Shown here in pieces: positions 24,855 to 32,648 of a DNA stretch of 33,385 nt. This DNA comes from Rhizobium sp. (GTDB lineage: Bacteria; Pseudomonadota; Alphaproteobacteria; Rhizobiales; Rhizobiaceae), in NCBI GenBank assembly GCA_020621905.1, contig JAHRYZ010000017.1, forward strand, positions 1-33,385, in the 5' to 3' direction. Numbering within the stretch: position 1 is the first letter of the stretch; each line of letters begins with the position of its first letter. The notes beneath the pieces were generated by a model. That model did no database searches and was not told where the DNA came from. It saw only the letters and a program-made list of their open reading frames with translations. A program made the translations under genes and the position numbers.

Positions 24855-25102
24855 GGACACTACCGCTTTCGACCTGTCGCGGTCCGGACTCGGGGACCGC
24901 ACTGTTCCTCCCGGCCTAAGAAGAGGGCCGGACAATGTGGACGGGCAAAATGGCAGGAATTGAACGAGAAAAGCAAGAGGCAGCTGCGCGGCGTTCGCAC
25001 CAAATTGACGCAATAGCTAACGCCGGTGCGGGCCCCGCGCGGCCCTTGCCCAATCGCGGGGGCTGGACGATAAGGATCGATGCGGACAGACAGGACGTGA
25101 CT

Positions 25103-25996
25103 GTGGCTGAGACGGCAAAGAAACGGCATCGCCGTGGACCTATCAGGTGGGATTGGTGATGCCGCCCGGCCGCTGGAGCCAGCTCTATCTGTCGCAACCC
25201 GATCGGCAATCTCGGCGACATCACGCTCAGGGCGCTGAAACGCTCGCCGGTGCCGATGTGCTGGCCTGGGGATACGCGCGTGACCCGCGTGCTGCTAGAT
25301 CGTTTGGCATCCAGAACCGACCTATTCTATCACGAATACAATGCCAACGAGGCGGGGCCGAAGCTGATCGCGGCTCTCGAAGCGGGCCGGTCCGTGGCGC
25401 TCGTCTCGGATGCCGGGACGCCGCTCGTTTCCGACCCCGGCTATCGTCTCGGCCAGCTGGCGATCGAGGCCGGCCATCGCGTCGTGCCGATCCCCGGCGC
25501 CTCGGCGCCGCTCGCCGCTCTCGTCGGTTCCGGCCTGCCCAATGACGCGTTCCTGTTCGCCGGCTTCCTGCCGGTCAAGGACAAGGCACGCCACGAACGG
25601 CTCGCGCAACTGCGCGAGGTGCCCGCCACCCTCATCTTCTTCGAGAGCCCGCACCGGATCGGCGACACGCTCGCCGCCGCCGCGGACGAGCTCGGCGCCG
25701 AACGGCACGCTTCGGTGTGCCGGGAGCTGACCAAGACCTTCGAGGAGTTCCGCCGCGGCTCGCTGCGGGAACTTGCCGACTACTACGTCGACCGGACCGT
25801 CAAGGGCGAAGTCGTGCTGGTGGTCGGCCCGCCGCTCGAGAAGCCCGCGCCGGAGGCCGGCGAGATCGATCGCATCCTCGGCCAGCTCGCGGAAACCCTG
25901 CCGACCGCGAAAGCGGCAACGGAAGCGGCGAAGATTACCGGCCTGCCGCGCAAGGACCTGTACCAGCGTCTGCTTGAACGGAAGAGCGAGGGATGA
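25103..25996 (+). CDS. rsmI: 16S rRNA 2'-O-ribose C1402 methyltransferase, 5' part damaged by indels
   Basis: RsmI uses SAM to methylate C1402 in 16S rRNA. From 25271 on the protein is intact in one frame: DTRVTRVLLDR, SVALVSDAGTPLVSDPGYRL, VVPIPGASAPLAALVGSGLP, FFESPHRIGDTL, CRELTKTFEEFRRGSL and the YraN-coupled C-terminus. The first 170 bases hold the rest in pieces: AETAKKRHRRGP, then QVGLVMPP, LYL, PIGNLGDITLRAL and ETLAGADVLA appear in alternating frames. Roughly six to eight single-base losses are needed, near 25138, 25166-25192, 25200, 25237 and 25267. The start is probably GTG 25103 (AGGA seven bases upstream) or GTG 25097. The stop overlaps yraN by four bases. Damage is more likely poor sequence than decay. 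Confidence 0.88.
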
Positions 25997-26361
25997 GCAG
26001 GTACGCAGCGCCCGAAAAGCGAAAGCGCGCCGAACGTCGGGGACGGTGGTCGGAATGGGGGGCGGCCATGTATCTGCTGGCGCGAGGATATCGCATCCTC
26101 GCCATGCGCTACCGGGTCCGGGCAGGCGAGGTCGACATCATTGCCCGCCGTGGTGAAGTGATCGCCTTTGTCGAGGTGAAGGCCCGTCGCGACCTGATGG
26201 CGGCGATCGATGCGGTGACCTTCACCAGTCAGAACCGAATTCGCGCCGCTGGCGATCACTGGCTTGCCCGCCAGCCCGATGCCGCGCGTCTGTCGCGGCG
26301 CTACGACATCGTCGCCATTGTGCCCTGGAAGTGGCCTCGCCACATCGAGGGCGCGTTTTAG
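25993..26361 (+). CDS. yraN: YraN family protein (UPF0102), nuclease-like fold
   Basis: A 122-residue protein whose ATG overlaps the rsmI stop (ATGA), the normal arrangement in many bacteria. The UPF0102 core is visible: GRWSEWGAAMYLLARGYRIL, RAGEVDIIARRGEVIAFVEVKARRD, and the C-terminal RRYDIVAIV. The E-V-D-I-I-A and V-E-V-K residues make the metal-site pattern of Holliday-junction-resolvase/restriction-endonuclease-like folds, but an enzyme activity has not been firmly established for the family. Rhizobial gshB usually follows; here ugpBAEC lies between. Confidence 0.93.
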   Translation: MSRYAAPEKRKRAERRGRWSEWGAAMYLLARGYRILAMRYRVRAGEVDIIARRGEVIAFVEVKARRDLMAAIDAVTFTSQNRIRAAGDHWLARQPDAARLSRRYDIVAIVPWKWPRHIEGAF

Positions 26362-26481
26362 GTTCGCTTTGCTTTCGTATCGGCGATTGTTGTAATTGAA
26401 GTGACACAAAACGTTTAATTCCGCGTCACACATCGCGGCTAATGCACTCCTCACCCCAATATTGGCGGAGAGGATTTTTCC

Positions 26482-27780
26482 ATGTTCAAAAAGCTTTCTT
26501 TGGCCGCTCTGGCCCTGTCCATGACCGCATCGACGACGCTGGCCGCGACCAACATCACCTGGTGGCACGGCATGGGCGGACGCAATGGCGAAGTCATCAA
26601 CGAAGTCGCCCAGAAGTTCAACGCCGCCCAGAGCGAATGCGCCCTGACACCGGTCTCCAAGGGAACCTATGAAGAGGCCCTCGCGGCCGGCATCGCCGCC
26701 TTCCGTTCCGGCGAACAGCCGAACATCCTGCAGGTGTTCGACGCCGGAGCCGCCACCATCATCAACGCCAAGGGTGCCGTCGTTGCCGCCGAAGACCTGA
26801 TCAAGGATGCCGGCTTCGAACTCAACCGTGACGATTTCATCGAGGGCGTGCGCTATTTTTACGCTGACAGCGAAGGCAAGTTCGTCGGCATGCCGTTCAA
26901 CTCCTCGGCACCGATCATGTACGTCAACACCGACGCGCTGAAGAAGGCCGGTGTCGAGGCCCCGAAGACTTGGGAAGAGTTCGAAGCCATTGCTCCGAAG
27001 CTGAAAGAGGCAGGCTACATCCCGCTCGTCCAGGCGCAGCTCACCTGGCAGTTCACCGAGAACTTCTTCTCGCGCCATAACCTGCAGTTCGCTTCGAACA
27101 ACAATGGTTACGACAGCGTCGTCGACACGACGATCAACGTCACCGACCCGAACCACGTCATGATGTACGAGAAGCTGAAGGCCTGGTACGATCAGGGCCT
27201 GTTCGGCTATTACGGCGCCGGCTGGAGCGACAACCAGAAGCCCTTCGAAGAAGGCAAGGTTGCGCTCTGGATCGGTTCGTCCGGCTCGTTCGGCGGCCTG
27301 CAGAAGACCGCGACCATGCCCTTCTCGGCGACCTTCCTGCCCTTCTGGAAGTCGGTTCATCCGGAAGGCGTTCACACCGTCATCGGCGCCGCCGCCCTGT
27401 TCGCCATGGCCGGCAAGCCGGAAGCCGAGAACAAGTGCACGGCCTCCTTCTTCCACTTCCTGACCTCGCCCGAGATCCAGAAGTTCTACCACCAGGCCAC
27501 CGGCTACGTCGCCATCACCAAGGCTGCCTATGAGCTTGCCAAGTCGGAAGGCTTCTACAACGAGAAGCCGGCCGCCGAAGTCGGCATCCAGCAGCTCTCC
27601 CTGCCGGGCGGCGAGTGGGACAAGGGTTACCGCATGGGCTTCTACCCGCAGATCCGCTCTGTGATGGAGCGCGAATACAACCGTATCTTCGCCGGCGAGA
27701 CCACGCCGAAGGAAGCCATGGAGACCATCAAGAAGGAAGCCGACGAGCTGCTCGCCCGCTTCGCCAAGACGGCCGGCTGA
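26482..27780 (+). CDS. ugpB: sn-Glycerol-3-phosphate ABC transporter, periplasmic binding protein
   Basis: A 432-residue family 1 solute-binding protein. The signal peptide is MFKKLSLAALALSMTASTTL with a cut after LAA near residue 22. The mature start NITWWHGMGGRNGEVINEV, PFNSSAPIMYVNTDALKKAG, GKVALWIGSSGSFGGLQK and HQATGYVAITKAAYELAKSEGFY match UgpB, which delivers glycerol-3-phosphate and glycerophosphodiesters to UgpAEC. GAGAGGA lies upstream. It is the first gene of ugpBAEC; I found no convincing Pho box ahead of it. Unusually for this locus, the cassette sits between yraN and gshB. A RIME element separates it from ugpA and may stabilise its mRNA. Substrate is assigned by homology and gene order. 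Confidence 0.93.
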   Translation: MFKKLSLAALALSMTASTTLAATNITWWHGMGGRNGEVINEVAQKFNAAQSECALTPVSKGTYEEALAAGIAAFRSGEQPNILQVFDAGAATIINAKGAVVAAEDLIKDAGFELNRDDFIEGVRYFYADSEGKFVGMPFNSSAPIMYVNTDALKKAGVEAPKTWEEFEAIAPKLKEAGYIPLVQAQLTWQFTENFFSRHNLQFASNNNGYDSVVDTTINVTDPNHVMMYEKLKAWYDQGLFGYYGAGWSDNQKPFEEGKVALWIGSSGSFGGLQKTATMPFSATFLPFWKSVHPEGVHTVIGAAALFAMAGKPEAENKCTASFFHFLTSPEIQKFYHQATGYVAITKAAYELAKSEGFYNEKPAAEVGIQQLSLPGGEWDKGYRMGFYPQIRSVMEREYNRIFAGETTPKEAMETIKKEADELLARFAKTAG

Positions 27781-27796
27781 TCGGTCAAGGGATATC

Positions 27797-27905
27797 GCCC
27801 CTCACCCCACCCTCTCCTCGCAAGCGGGGCGAGGGAGTGCAGATGCCGCGGCTTCGCCCTTCTCCCCGCTTGCGGGGAGAAGATGCCGGCAGGCGGATGA
27901 GGGGC
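27797..27905. repeat. RIME-type rhizobial palindromic intergenic element
   Basis: A 109-bp element bounded by inverted ends GCCCCTCA (27797-27804) and TGAGGGGC (27898-27905). It contains the perfect hairpin CTTCTCCCCGC-tt-GCGGGGAGAAG (27859-27882), followed by ATGCCGGCAGGCGGATGAGGGG, the classic sequence of Rhizobium-specific intergenic mosaic elements. A second, imperfect palindrome lies in its left half (CCCTCTCCTCGCAAGCGGGGCGAGGG). It is inside the ugp operon. Confidence 0.85.
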
Positions 27906-27948
27906 TCCCGTTCCACGAAGAAGGCCCTCCTTCTTGAGAGACAGCCCC

Positions 27949-28830
27949 ATGAAGCGCGTCCAGTTCTCCTCGCGATATCTTCCCTATCTGCTGCTCCTGC
28001 CGCAGTTCGCGATCATTTCGATCTTCTTCTACTGGCCGTCCGCCCAGGCGATCCACTCGTCCTTCTTCATCGAGGATCCCTTCGGTTTCGGCTCGGCCTT
28101 CGTCGGCCTCGACAACTACACCGATGCGCTGGGTTCGCACGAATACCAGAAGATCGCCCGCTTCACGGTGGCCTACAGCCTGATCGTCACCTTCCTGACG
28201 CTGTCCCTCGGCTTGCTCTTGGCCTTGAAGGCGGACGCCGTCATTCGTGGTCAATCGACCTACAAGACGCTGCTGATCGTCGTCTATGCGATCGCTCCTC
28301 CGGTTGCCGGCCTGATCGGCATGATGTTCTTCGACCAGCATATCGGTCCCTTCGTGCACTTCGTCGCGCTGTTCGGCTGGGACATGAAGGTCGGGATCAA
28401 CTATTTCGACACGGCCTTCGCCATGGTCGCCGTCGCGGTGTGGAACCAGATCCCCTATAACTTCATCTTCTTCCTCTCGGGCCTGCAGGGCATTCCGGCC
28501 TCGATCCGCGAGGCCGCCGCCATCGACTGCAAGTCCGGCACCCGCCGCTTCTGGACGGTCATCCTGCCGCTGCTGACCCCGACGGCCTTCTTCCTGCTGG
28601 TCATCAACATGACCTATTCGCTGTTCGACACCTTCGGCGTGATCGACGTGATCGTGAAGGACAAGCCGGCCAACAACCCGATCACGCTGGTCTACAAAGT
28701 CTATCTCGACGGCTTCCGCGGCAACGACCTCGGCTCGTCCTCGGCCCAGTCGGTCATCCTGATGGTCATCGTTCTGGTGCTCACGCTCATCCAGTTCCGT
28801 TTCATCGAACGCCGCGTTCACTACGGTTGA
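27949..28830 (+). CDS. ugpA: sn-Glycerol-3-phosphate ABC transporter permease
   Basis: A 293-residue inner-membrane permease with six predicted helices, first YLPYLLLLPQFAIISIFFYW. The cytoplasmic EAA loop that contacts the ATPase is IREAAAIDCKSGTRRFWTVILPLLTP. FVGLDNYTDAL and TYSLFDTFGVIDVI are typical UgpA segments. ATG 27949 with GAGAG ten bases upstream is chosen over the track start at 27934. It partners UgpE to form the channel and is separated by nine bases from ugpE. Confidence 0.94.
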   Translation: MKRVQFSSRYLPYLLLLPQFAIISIFFYWPSAQAIHSSFFIEDPFGFGSAFVGLDNYTDALGSHEYQKIARFTVAYSLIVTFLTLSLGLLLALKADAVIRGQSTYKTLLIVVYAIAPPVAGLIGMMFFDQHIGPFVHFVALFGWDMKVGINYFDTAFAMVAVAVWNQIPYNFIFFLSGLQGIPASIREAAAIDCKSGTRRFWTVILPLLTPTAFFLLVINMTYSLFDTFGVIDVIVKDKPANNPITLVYKVYLDGFRGNDLGSSSAQSVILMVIVLVLTLIQFRFIERRVHYG

Positions 28831-28839
28831 GGTCGAGCC

Positions 28840-29678
28840 ATGTACCGCACCAAGTTCTTCGACCACCTCATCCTGATCGCCGGCGTCATCCTGATGCTGG
28901 GGCCGCTGGTGGTGGCTTTTACCACCTCGACCCACACAGCGGCCCAGATCCACACCGACGGACTGATGCTGTCGATCGGCGATCATTTCACCGAAACCTA
29001 CGAGAAGGTGCTGTTCCGCAGCGCCTCACCGGTGAGGTGACGGGCCTCACCATGGCGCTGAATTCGCTGATCCTCGGCCTCGGCTTCGCCATCGGCAAGA
29101 TCGTGCTGTCGATGATGGCGGCCTACGCGATCGTCTATTTCCGCTTCCGCTTCGCCACGCTCGCCTTCTGGCTGATCTTCACCACGCTGCTCCTGCCGCT
29201 CGAGGTGCGCATCATGCCGTCCTACAAGGTGATGAGCGATCTCGGCCTGCTGAACACGCATACCGGCCTCATCCTGCCGCTGCTCGCCTCGGCGACCGGT
29301 ACCTTCTTCTTCCGCCAGTTCTTCAAGTCGGTGCCGGACGAACTGCTGGAGGCGGCGCGGATCGACGGCGCAGGTCCCTTCAAGTTCTTCATCGATGTGC
29401 TCGTGCCGCTGTCGCGCACCATGATCGCGGCGGTGTTCATCATCATGTTCGTCTATGGCTGGAACCAGTATCTCTGGCCCATGCTGATGACCACGGACGA
29501 GAGCTTCTACACCCTGATGCGCGGCATCAAGCAGATCCTGCAGGTCTGGGTCGGCTCGCAGATCCCCGACTACAACGAGGCATTCGCCATGGCCGTGCTC
29601 GCCATGCTGCCGCCCGTCGTCATCGTCGTGATCTTCCAGCGCTGGTTCATCAAGGGCCTGACCGAGAGCGATAAATAA
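28840..29678 (+). CDS. ugpE: sn-Glycerol-3-phosphate ABC transporter permease, frameshifted in this sequence
   Basis: The second permease of the Ugp transporter. The N-terminus [20 protein letters not shown] to [11 protein letters not shown] is in one frame and stops at 29040; the rest, [20 protein letters not shown] through [21 protein letters not shown] (EAA loop) to [12 protein letters not shown], is in another. Adding one G near 29021-29023 (AGCGCC to AGCGGCC) gives [14 protein letters not shown] and a continuous 279-residue protein, the normal length. A one-base sequence error is the simplest reading, because the other three ugp genes are intact. If real, the transporter would be inactive. 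Confidence 0.9.
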
Positions 29679-29692
29679 GAAAGGCGAACCCC

Positions 29693-30808
29693 ATGGCGAC
29701 CATCCACATCGACCAGGTCTCGAAGATCTATGACGGCGGGGTCCATGCCGTGAAGGGCATCGACATCGCCATCGAGGACGGCGAGTTCATCGTGCTCGTC
29801 GGGCCGTCCGGCTGCGGAAAGTCGACGCTGCTGCGCATGGTCGCGGGGCTCGAGGCCATATCGGAAGGCACAGTCAGCATCGGCGGACGCGTCGTCAACA
29901 AGGTCGAGCCTGCCGATCGCGACATCGCCATGGTGTTCCAGAACTACGCGCTCTATCCGCATATGACGGTCTACGACAATCTCGCCTATGGCCTGAAGAA
30001 CCGCAAGACGCCGAAGGCGGAGATCGAGGCGCGTGTCGCGGAAGCCGCCCGCATGCTGGAGATCGAGCCCTATCTCAAGCGCAAGCCCAGGGCGCTCTCG
30101 GGCGGCCAACGCCAGCGCGTCGCCATGGGGCGCGCCATCGTGCGCAAGCCCGCCGTCTTCCTGTTCGACGAGCCGCTGTCCAATCTCGACGCCAAGCTGC
30201 GCGTCACCATGCGCGGCGAGATCCGCAAGCTGCAGCGCCGGCTCGCCACCACGGCCATCTACGTGACCCACGACCAGCTGGAGGCCATGACGCTCGCCGA
30301 CCGACTCGTCGTCCTCAACTGCGGCGTGATCGAGCAGATCGGCACGCCGCTCGAGGTCTATCACCGCCCCGCCTCCACCTTCGTCGCGAGCTTCATCGGC
30401 TCCCCGGCGATGAACCTGCTGGATGGCGTGATCGACGGCGGGCGGCTGGCCGTGGGCGACGTCTCGATGGCCTTTGGCATCCCGACGACGGCAAGCGGTC
30501 CGGTGACCGTCGGCATCCGCGCCGAAGACCTGATGCTGGCCGGCGAAGGCGTGGCCGGCCTGCCGTTCAAGGTCGACTATGTCGAGGAGCTCGGCGCGCA
30601 CAGGCTGGTGCACGGCCATCTCTCGTCCCAGGCGCTGACCGCGATCATTCCGCTGGAAGTGGCCATCATCGAGGAGCTGCCGCTCACCGTGGCGCCGGAG
30701 CGGGTTCATTTCTTTGCCAGGGATACGGGCCGCCGGATCGAGCCGCTGCAACCCCACCCGGGCAGTCGGACGTCGCAGTCGCTGGTCCGCGAGGCAAGCT
30801 TCGCCTGA
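29693..30808 (+). CDS. ugpC: sn-Glycerol-3-phosphate ABC transporter ATP-binding protein
   Basis: A 371-residue MalK/UgpC-type ATPase. The nucleotide-binding domain has Walker [10 protein letters not shown] (38-46), Q-loop [13 protein letters not shown], signature [14 protein letters not shown], Walker [13 protein letters not shown] and the H-loop THDQ. A C-terminal OB/TOBE regulatory domain follows ([10 protein letters not shown]). AAAGGCGA lies upstream of the ATG. It is the last gene of ugpBAEC, 14 bases after ugpE. UgpC and MalK are exchangeable in some bacteria, so substrate identity rests on UgpB and gene order. Confidence 0.94.
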   Translation: MATIHIDQVSKIYDGGVHAVKGIDIAIEDGEFIVLVGPSGCGKSTLLRMVAGLEAISEGTVSIGGRVVNKVEPADRDIAMVFQNYALYPHMTVYDNLAYGLKNRKTPKAEIEARVAEAARMLEIEPYLKRKPRALSGGQRQRVAMGRAIVRKPAVFLFDEPLSNLDAKLRVTMRGEIRKLQRRLATTAIYVTHDQLEAMTLADRLVVLNCGVIEQIGTPLEVYHRPASTFVASFIGSPAMNLLDGVIDGGRLAVGDVSMAFGIPTTASGPVTVGIRAEDLMLAGEGVAGLPFKVDYVEELGAHRLVHGHLSSQALTAIIPLEVAIIEELPLTVAPERVHFFARDTGRRIEPLQPHPGSRTSQSLVREASFA

Positions 30809-30921
30809 AGCGGCCCCGCCGGGCAGCGGCCTATCGTTAAAATTCGAACGATCGGCCAAAGCGAAAGGTAAGAGAGGCCTGCTATCGTTCCGTGCAGAAC
30901 AAGACAGTCCTGGGAACGGAA

Positions 30922-31422
30922 ATGCCTCTCAAACTCCTGCTCGTCGGCATGGCCGGCACGCTGCTCGCAGCCCCGCGCAACCAGCGCATTGACGAAAACC
31001 CGCCGGTGGTCGCGGCCCACAGCGACCACCTGGCACTCAGGCCCGCACCGATCAAGCCCGAATGGATCATTCGCGGCACGCCTCTGGCACGCATCGCCGA
31101 CCACTCGACCAGCACGGACGAGGCAAGCTCGACCGCGGTCTGGGATTGCACGGCCGGGGAGTTCCGCTGGTATTTCGGCTGGGACGAGACGGTGGTCATC
31201 CAGGAGGGCGAAGTTCATGTGACGGCGGAGGACGGTTCTGAGCGCCTGCTGAAGGCCGGCGACATCGCCTATTTCCGCGGCGGCACCTGGGCGACCTGGC
31301 GCGTCGACGACTATGTCCGCAAGATCGCCTTCTTGCGCAAGCCTTTCCCCGAGCCGCTGGCCACGCTCTACCGCATCCGCAACGCGTTGCGCTCGCCCTC
31401 GGCAAAGCGGGTCCTCGGCTGA
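30922..31422 (+). CDS. Cupin domain protein (DUF861/EutQ-like)
   Basis: About 166 residues. After a short hydrophobic N-terminus (LKLLLVGMAGTLLAAP), which may be a membrane anchor or signal, residues 60-160 form a single cupin barrel: STAVWDCTAGEFRWYFGWDETVVIQEGEVHVTAEDGSERLLKAGDIAYFRGGTWATWRV. The pattern W-x-C-x-x-G-x-F-x-W-x-F, D-E-x-x-x-I-x-E-G-x-V, G-D-x-x-x-F-x-x-G-x-x-x-x-W is that of the cupin_3 (DUF861) family. The classical His metal ligands are largely missing, so binding rather than oxidation is likely. ATG 30922 is chosen; GTG 30892 is the track start. The substrate is unknown. Confidence 0.8.
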   Translation: MPLKLLLVGMAGTLLAAPRNQRIDENPPVVAAHSDHLALRPAPIKPEWIIRGTPLARIADHSTSTDEASSTAVWDCTAGEFRWYFGWDETVVIQEGEVHVTAEDGSERLLKAGDIAYFRGGTWATWRVDDYVRKIAFLRKPFPEPLATLYRIRNALRSPSAKRVLG

Positions 31423-31511
31423 GCCGACGTTCAGCAGAATTGATGGTCGTCGACGTTGCCTTTCTCAGGGAGCCGGCCTAAATCTCGGGGGCTTTCAACG
31501 AGGGGCCGGCC

Positions 31512-32459
31512 ATGGCGAAGATCACCAATATTGCGGTCCAGATGGACCATGTCTCCGGTATCGCGATCGCGGGGGATTCGACCTTCGCCATGAGCCTTGA
31601 GGCCCAGGCCCGCGGCTACAAGCTGTTCCACTATACGCCCGACCGGCTCTCCATGCGCGACGGCCGCATCATCGCCACCGTCGAGCCGATGGAACTGCGC
31701 GACAAAAAGGGCAACCACTTCACCCTGGGCGAACCGGAACGGGTCGATCTTTCCACCATGGACGTGGTGCTGCTGCGCCAGGATCCGCCCTTCGACATGG
31801 CCTATATCACCTCGACCCACCTGCTCGAGCGCATCCATCCGAAGACGCTGGTCGTCAACGATCCGGCCTGGGTGCGCAACTCACCGGAAAAGATCTTCGT
31901 CACCGAATTCGCCGATCTGATGCCGCCGACGCTGATCACGCGCGATGTGAGCGAGATTGCCCGCTTCCGCGAAGAGATGGGCGACATCATCCTGAAGCCG
32001 CTCTACGGCAATGGCGGCGCCGGGGTTTTCCACTCCACCCGCGACGACCGCAACTTCACCTCGCTGATCGAGATGTTCCACCAGATGTTCCGCGAACCCT
32101 TCATCGCCCAGGCCTATCTGCCGGCGGTGCGCAAGGGCGACAAGCGCATCATCCTGGTCGACGGCGAGGCGGTCGGCGCGATCAACCGCGTTCCGGCCGA
32201 AACCGACAGCCGTTCCAACATGCATGTCGGCGGGCGCGCCGAGGCCACCGAACTGACGGCGCGGGAGAAGGAAATCTGCGCCCGCATCGGTCCTGCACTG
32301 AAGGAGCGCGGCTTCATGCTGGTCGGCATCGACGTCATCGGCGACTACATGACAGAGATCAACGTGACCTCTCCGACCGGCATCCGGGAAGTCAAGAAGT
32401 TCGGCGGTGCAGATATTGCCGCGCTTCTGTGGGATGCGATCGAGAAGAAGCGGGCCTGA
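31512..32459 (+). CDS. gshB: Glutathione synthetase
   Basis: A 315-residue ATP-grasp enzyme that joins gamma-glutamylcysteine and glycine, the second step of glutathione synthesis. Family landmarks are [21 protein letters not shown] at the N-terminus, [36 protein letters not shown] (ATP-binding loop), [19 protein letters not shown] and the metal-binding [23 protein letters not shown]. The length is normal for the rhizobial enzyme. GAGGGG lies upstream of ATG 31512. Glutathione supplied here would serve the two GSTs in the window. Confidence 0.97.
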   Translation: MAKITNIAVQMDHVSGIAIAGDSTFAMSLEAQARGYKLFHYTPDRLSMRDGRIIATVEPMELRDKKGNHFTLGEPERVDLSTMDVVLLRQDPPFDMAYITSTHLLERIHPKTLVVNDPAWVRNSPEKIFVTEFADLMPPTLITRDVSEIARFREEMGDIILKPLYGNGGAGVFHSTRDDRNFTSLIEMFHQMFREPFIAQAYLPAVRKGDKRIILVDGEAVGAINRVPAETDSRSNMHVGGRAEATELTAREKEICARIGPALKERGFMLVGIDVIGDYMTEINVTSPTGIREVKKFGGADIAALLWDAIEKKRA

Positions 32460-32542
32460 GAACGGCCCGTCTTCCGGTCTGATCACCCTTCGTTCCAACT
32501 ATACAACTCGACGCAACCCGATCGCGAGTATAGCGTGAATTT

Positions 32543-32557
32543 GTTCCGCTAATGTTC
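32543..32557 (+). promoter_or_regulatory. LexA binding site (SOS box) upstream of comM
   Basis: GTTCCGCTAATGTTC is an exact match to the alphaproteobacterial LexA motif GTTC-N7-GTTC, 91 bases before the comM start. comM is among the genes reported as LexA-controlled in this class. Seen directly as sequence; regulation is inferred. Confidence 0.75.
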
Positions 32558-32648
32558 TTGTTTTCGGGCGCGATCCGTGCCAGATTGCAATCCATGACCC
32601 GCGCAAGATGTAGTTGCGAGGGGCGATCTGGGTTCGTGGGGGCGGGCG

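Noticed and set aside
23665-24963. 432-aa plus-strand ORF over dnaN
   Set aside because: Antisense shadow; the minus strand encodes the sliding clamp.
24855-25102. Small ORFs in the dnaN-rsmI gap (for example 24860..25129 minus)
   Set aside because: No ribosome site, no family resemblance; the gap is best read as a divergent promoter region lying next to a low-quality patch.
26362-26481. Possible Pho box upstream of ugpB
   Set aside because: GTGTCAC on the minus strand has no acceptable second heptamer at 11-bp spacing; GTGAC/GTCAC inverted arms do not fit the PhoB pattern.
25783-27492. 569-aa minus-strand ORF
   Set aside because: Antisense to rsmI 3' end, yraN and ugpB; no recognisable domain.
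27802-28986. 394-aa minus-strand ORF
   Set aside because: Antisense to ugpA and low-complexity charged composition typical of GC-rich shadows.
29570-30859. 429-aa minus-strand ORF
   Set aside because: Antisense shadow of ugpC, which has intact Walker motifs.
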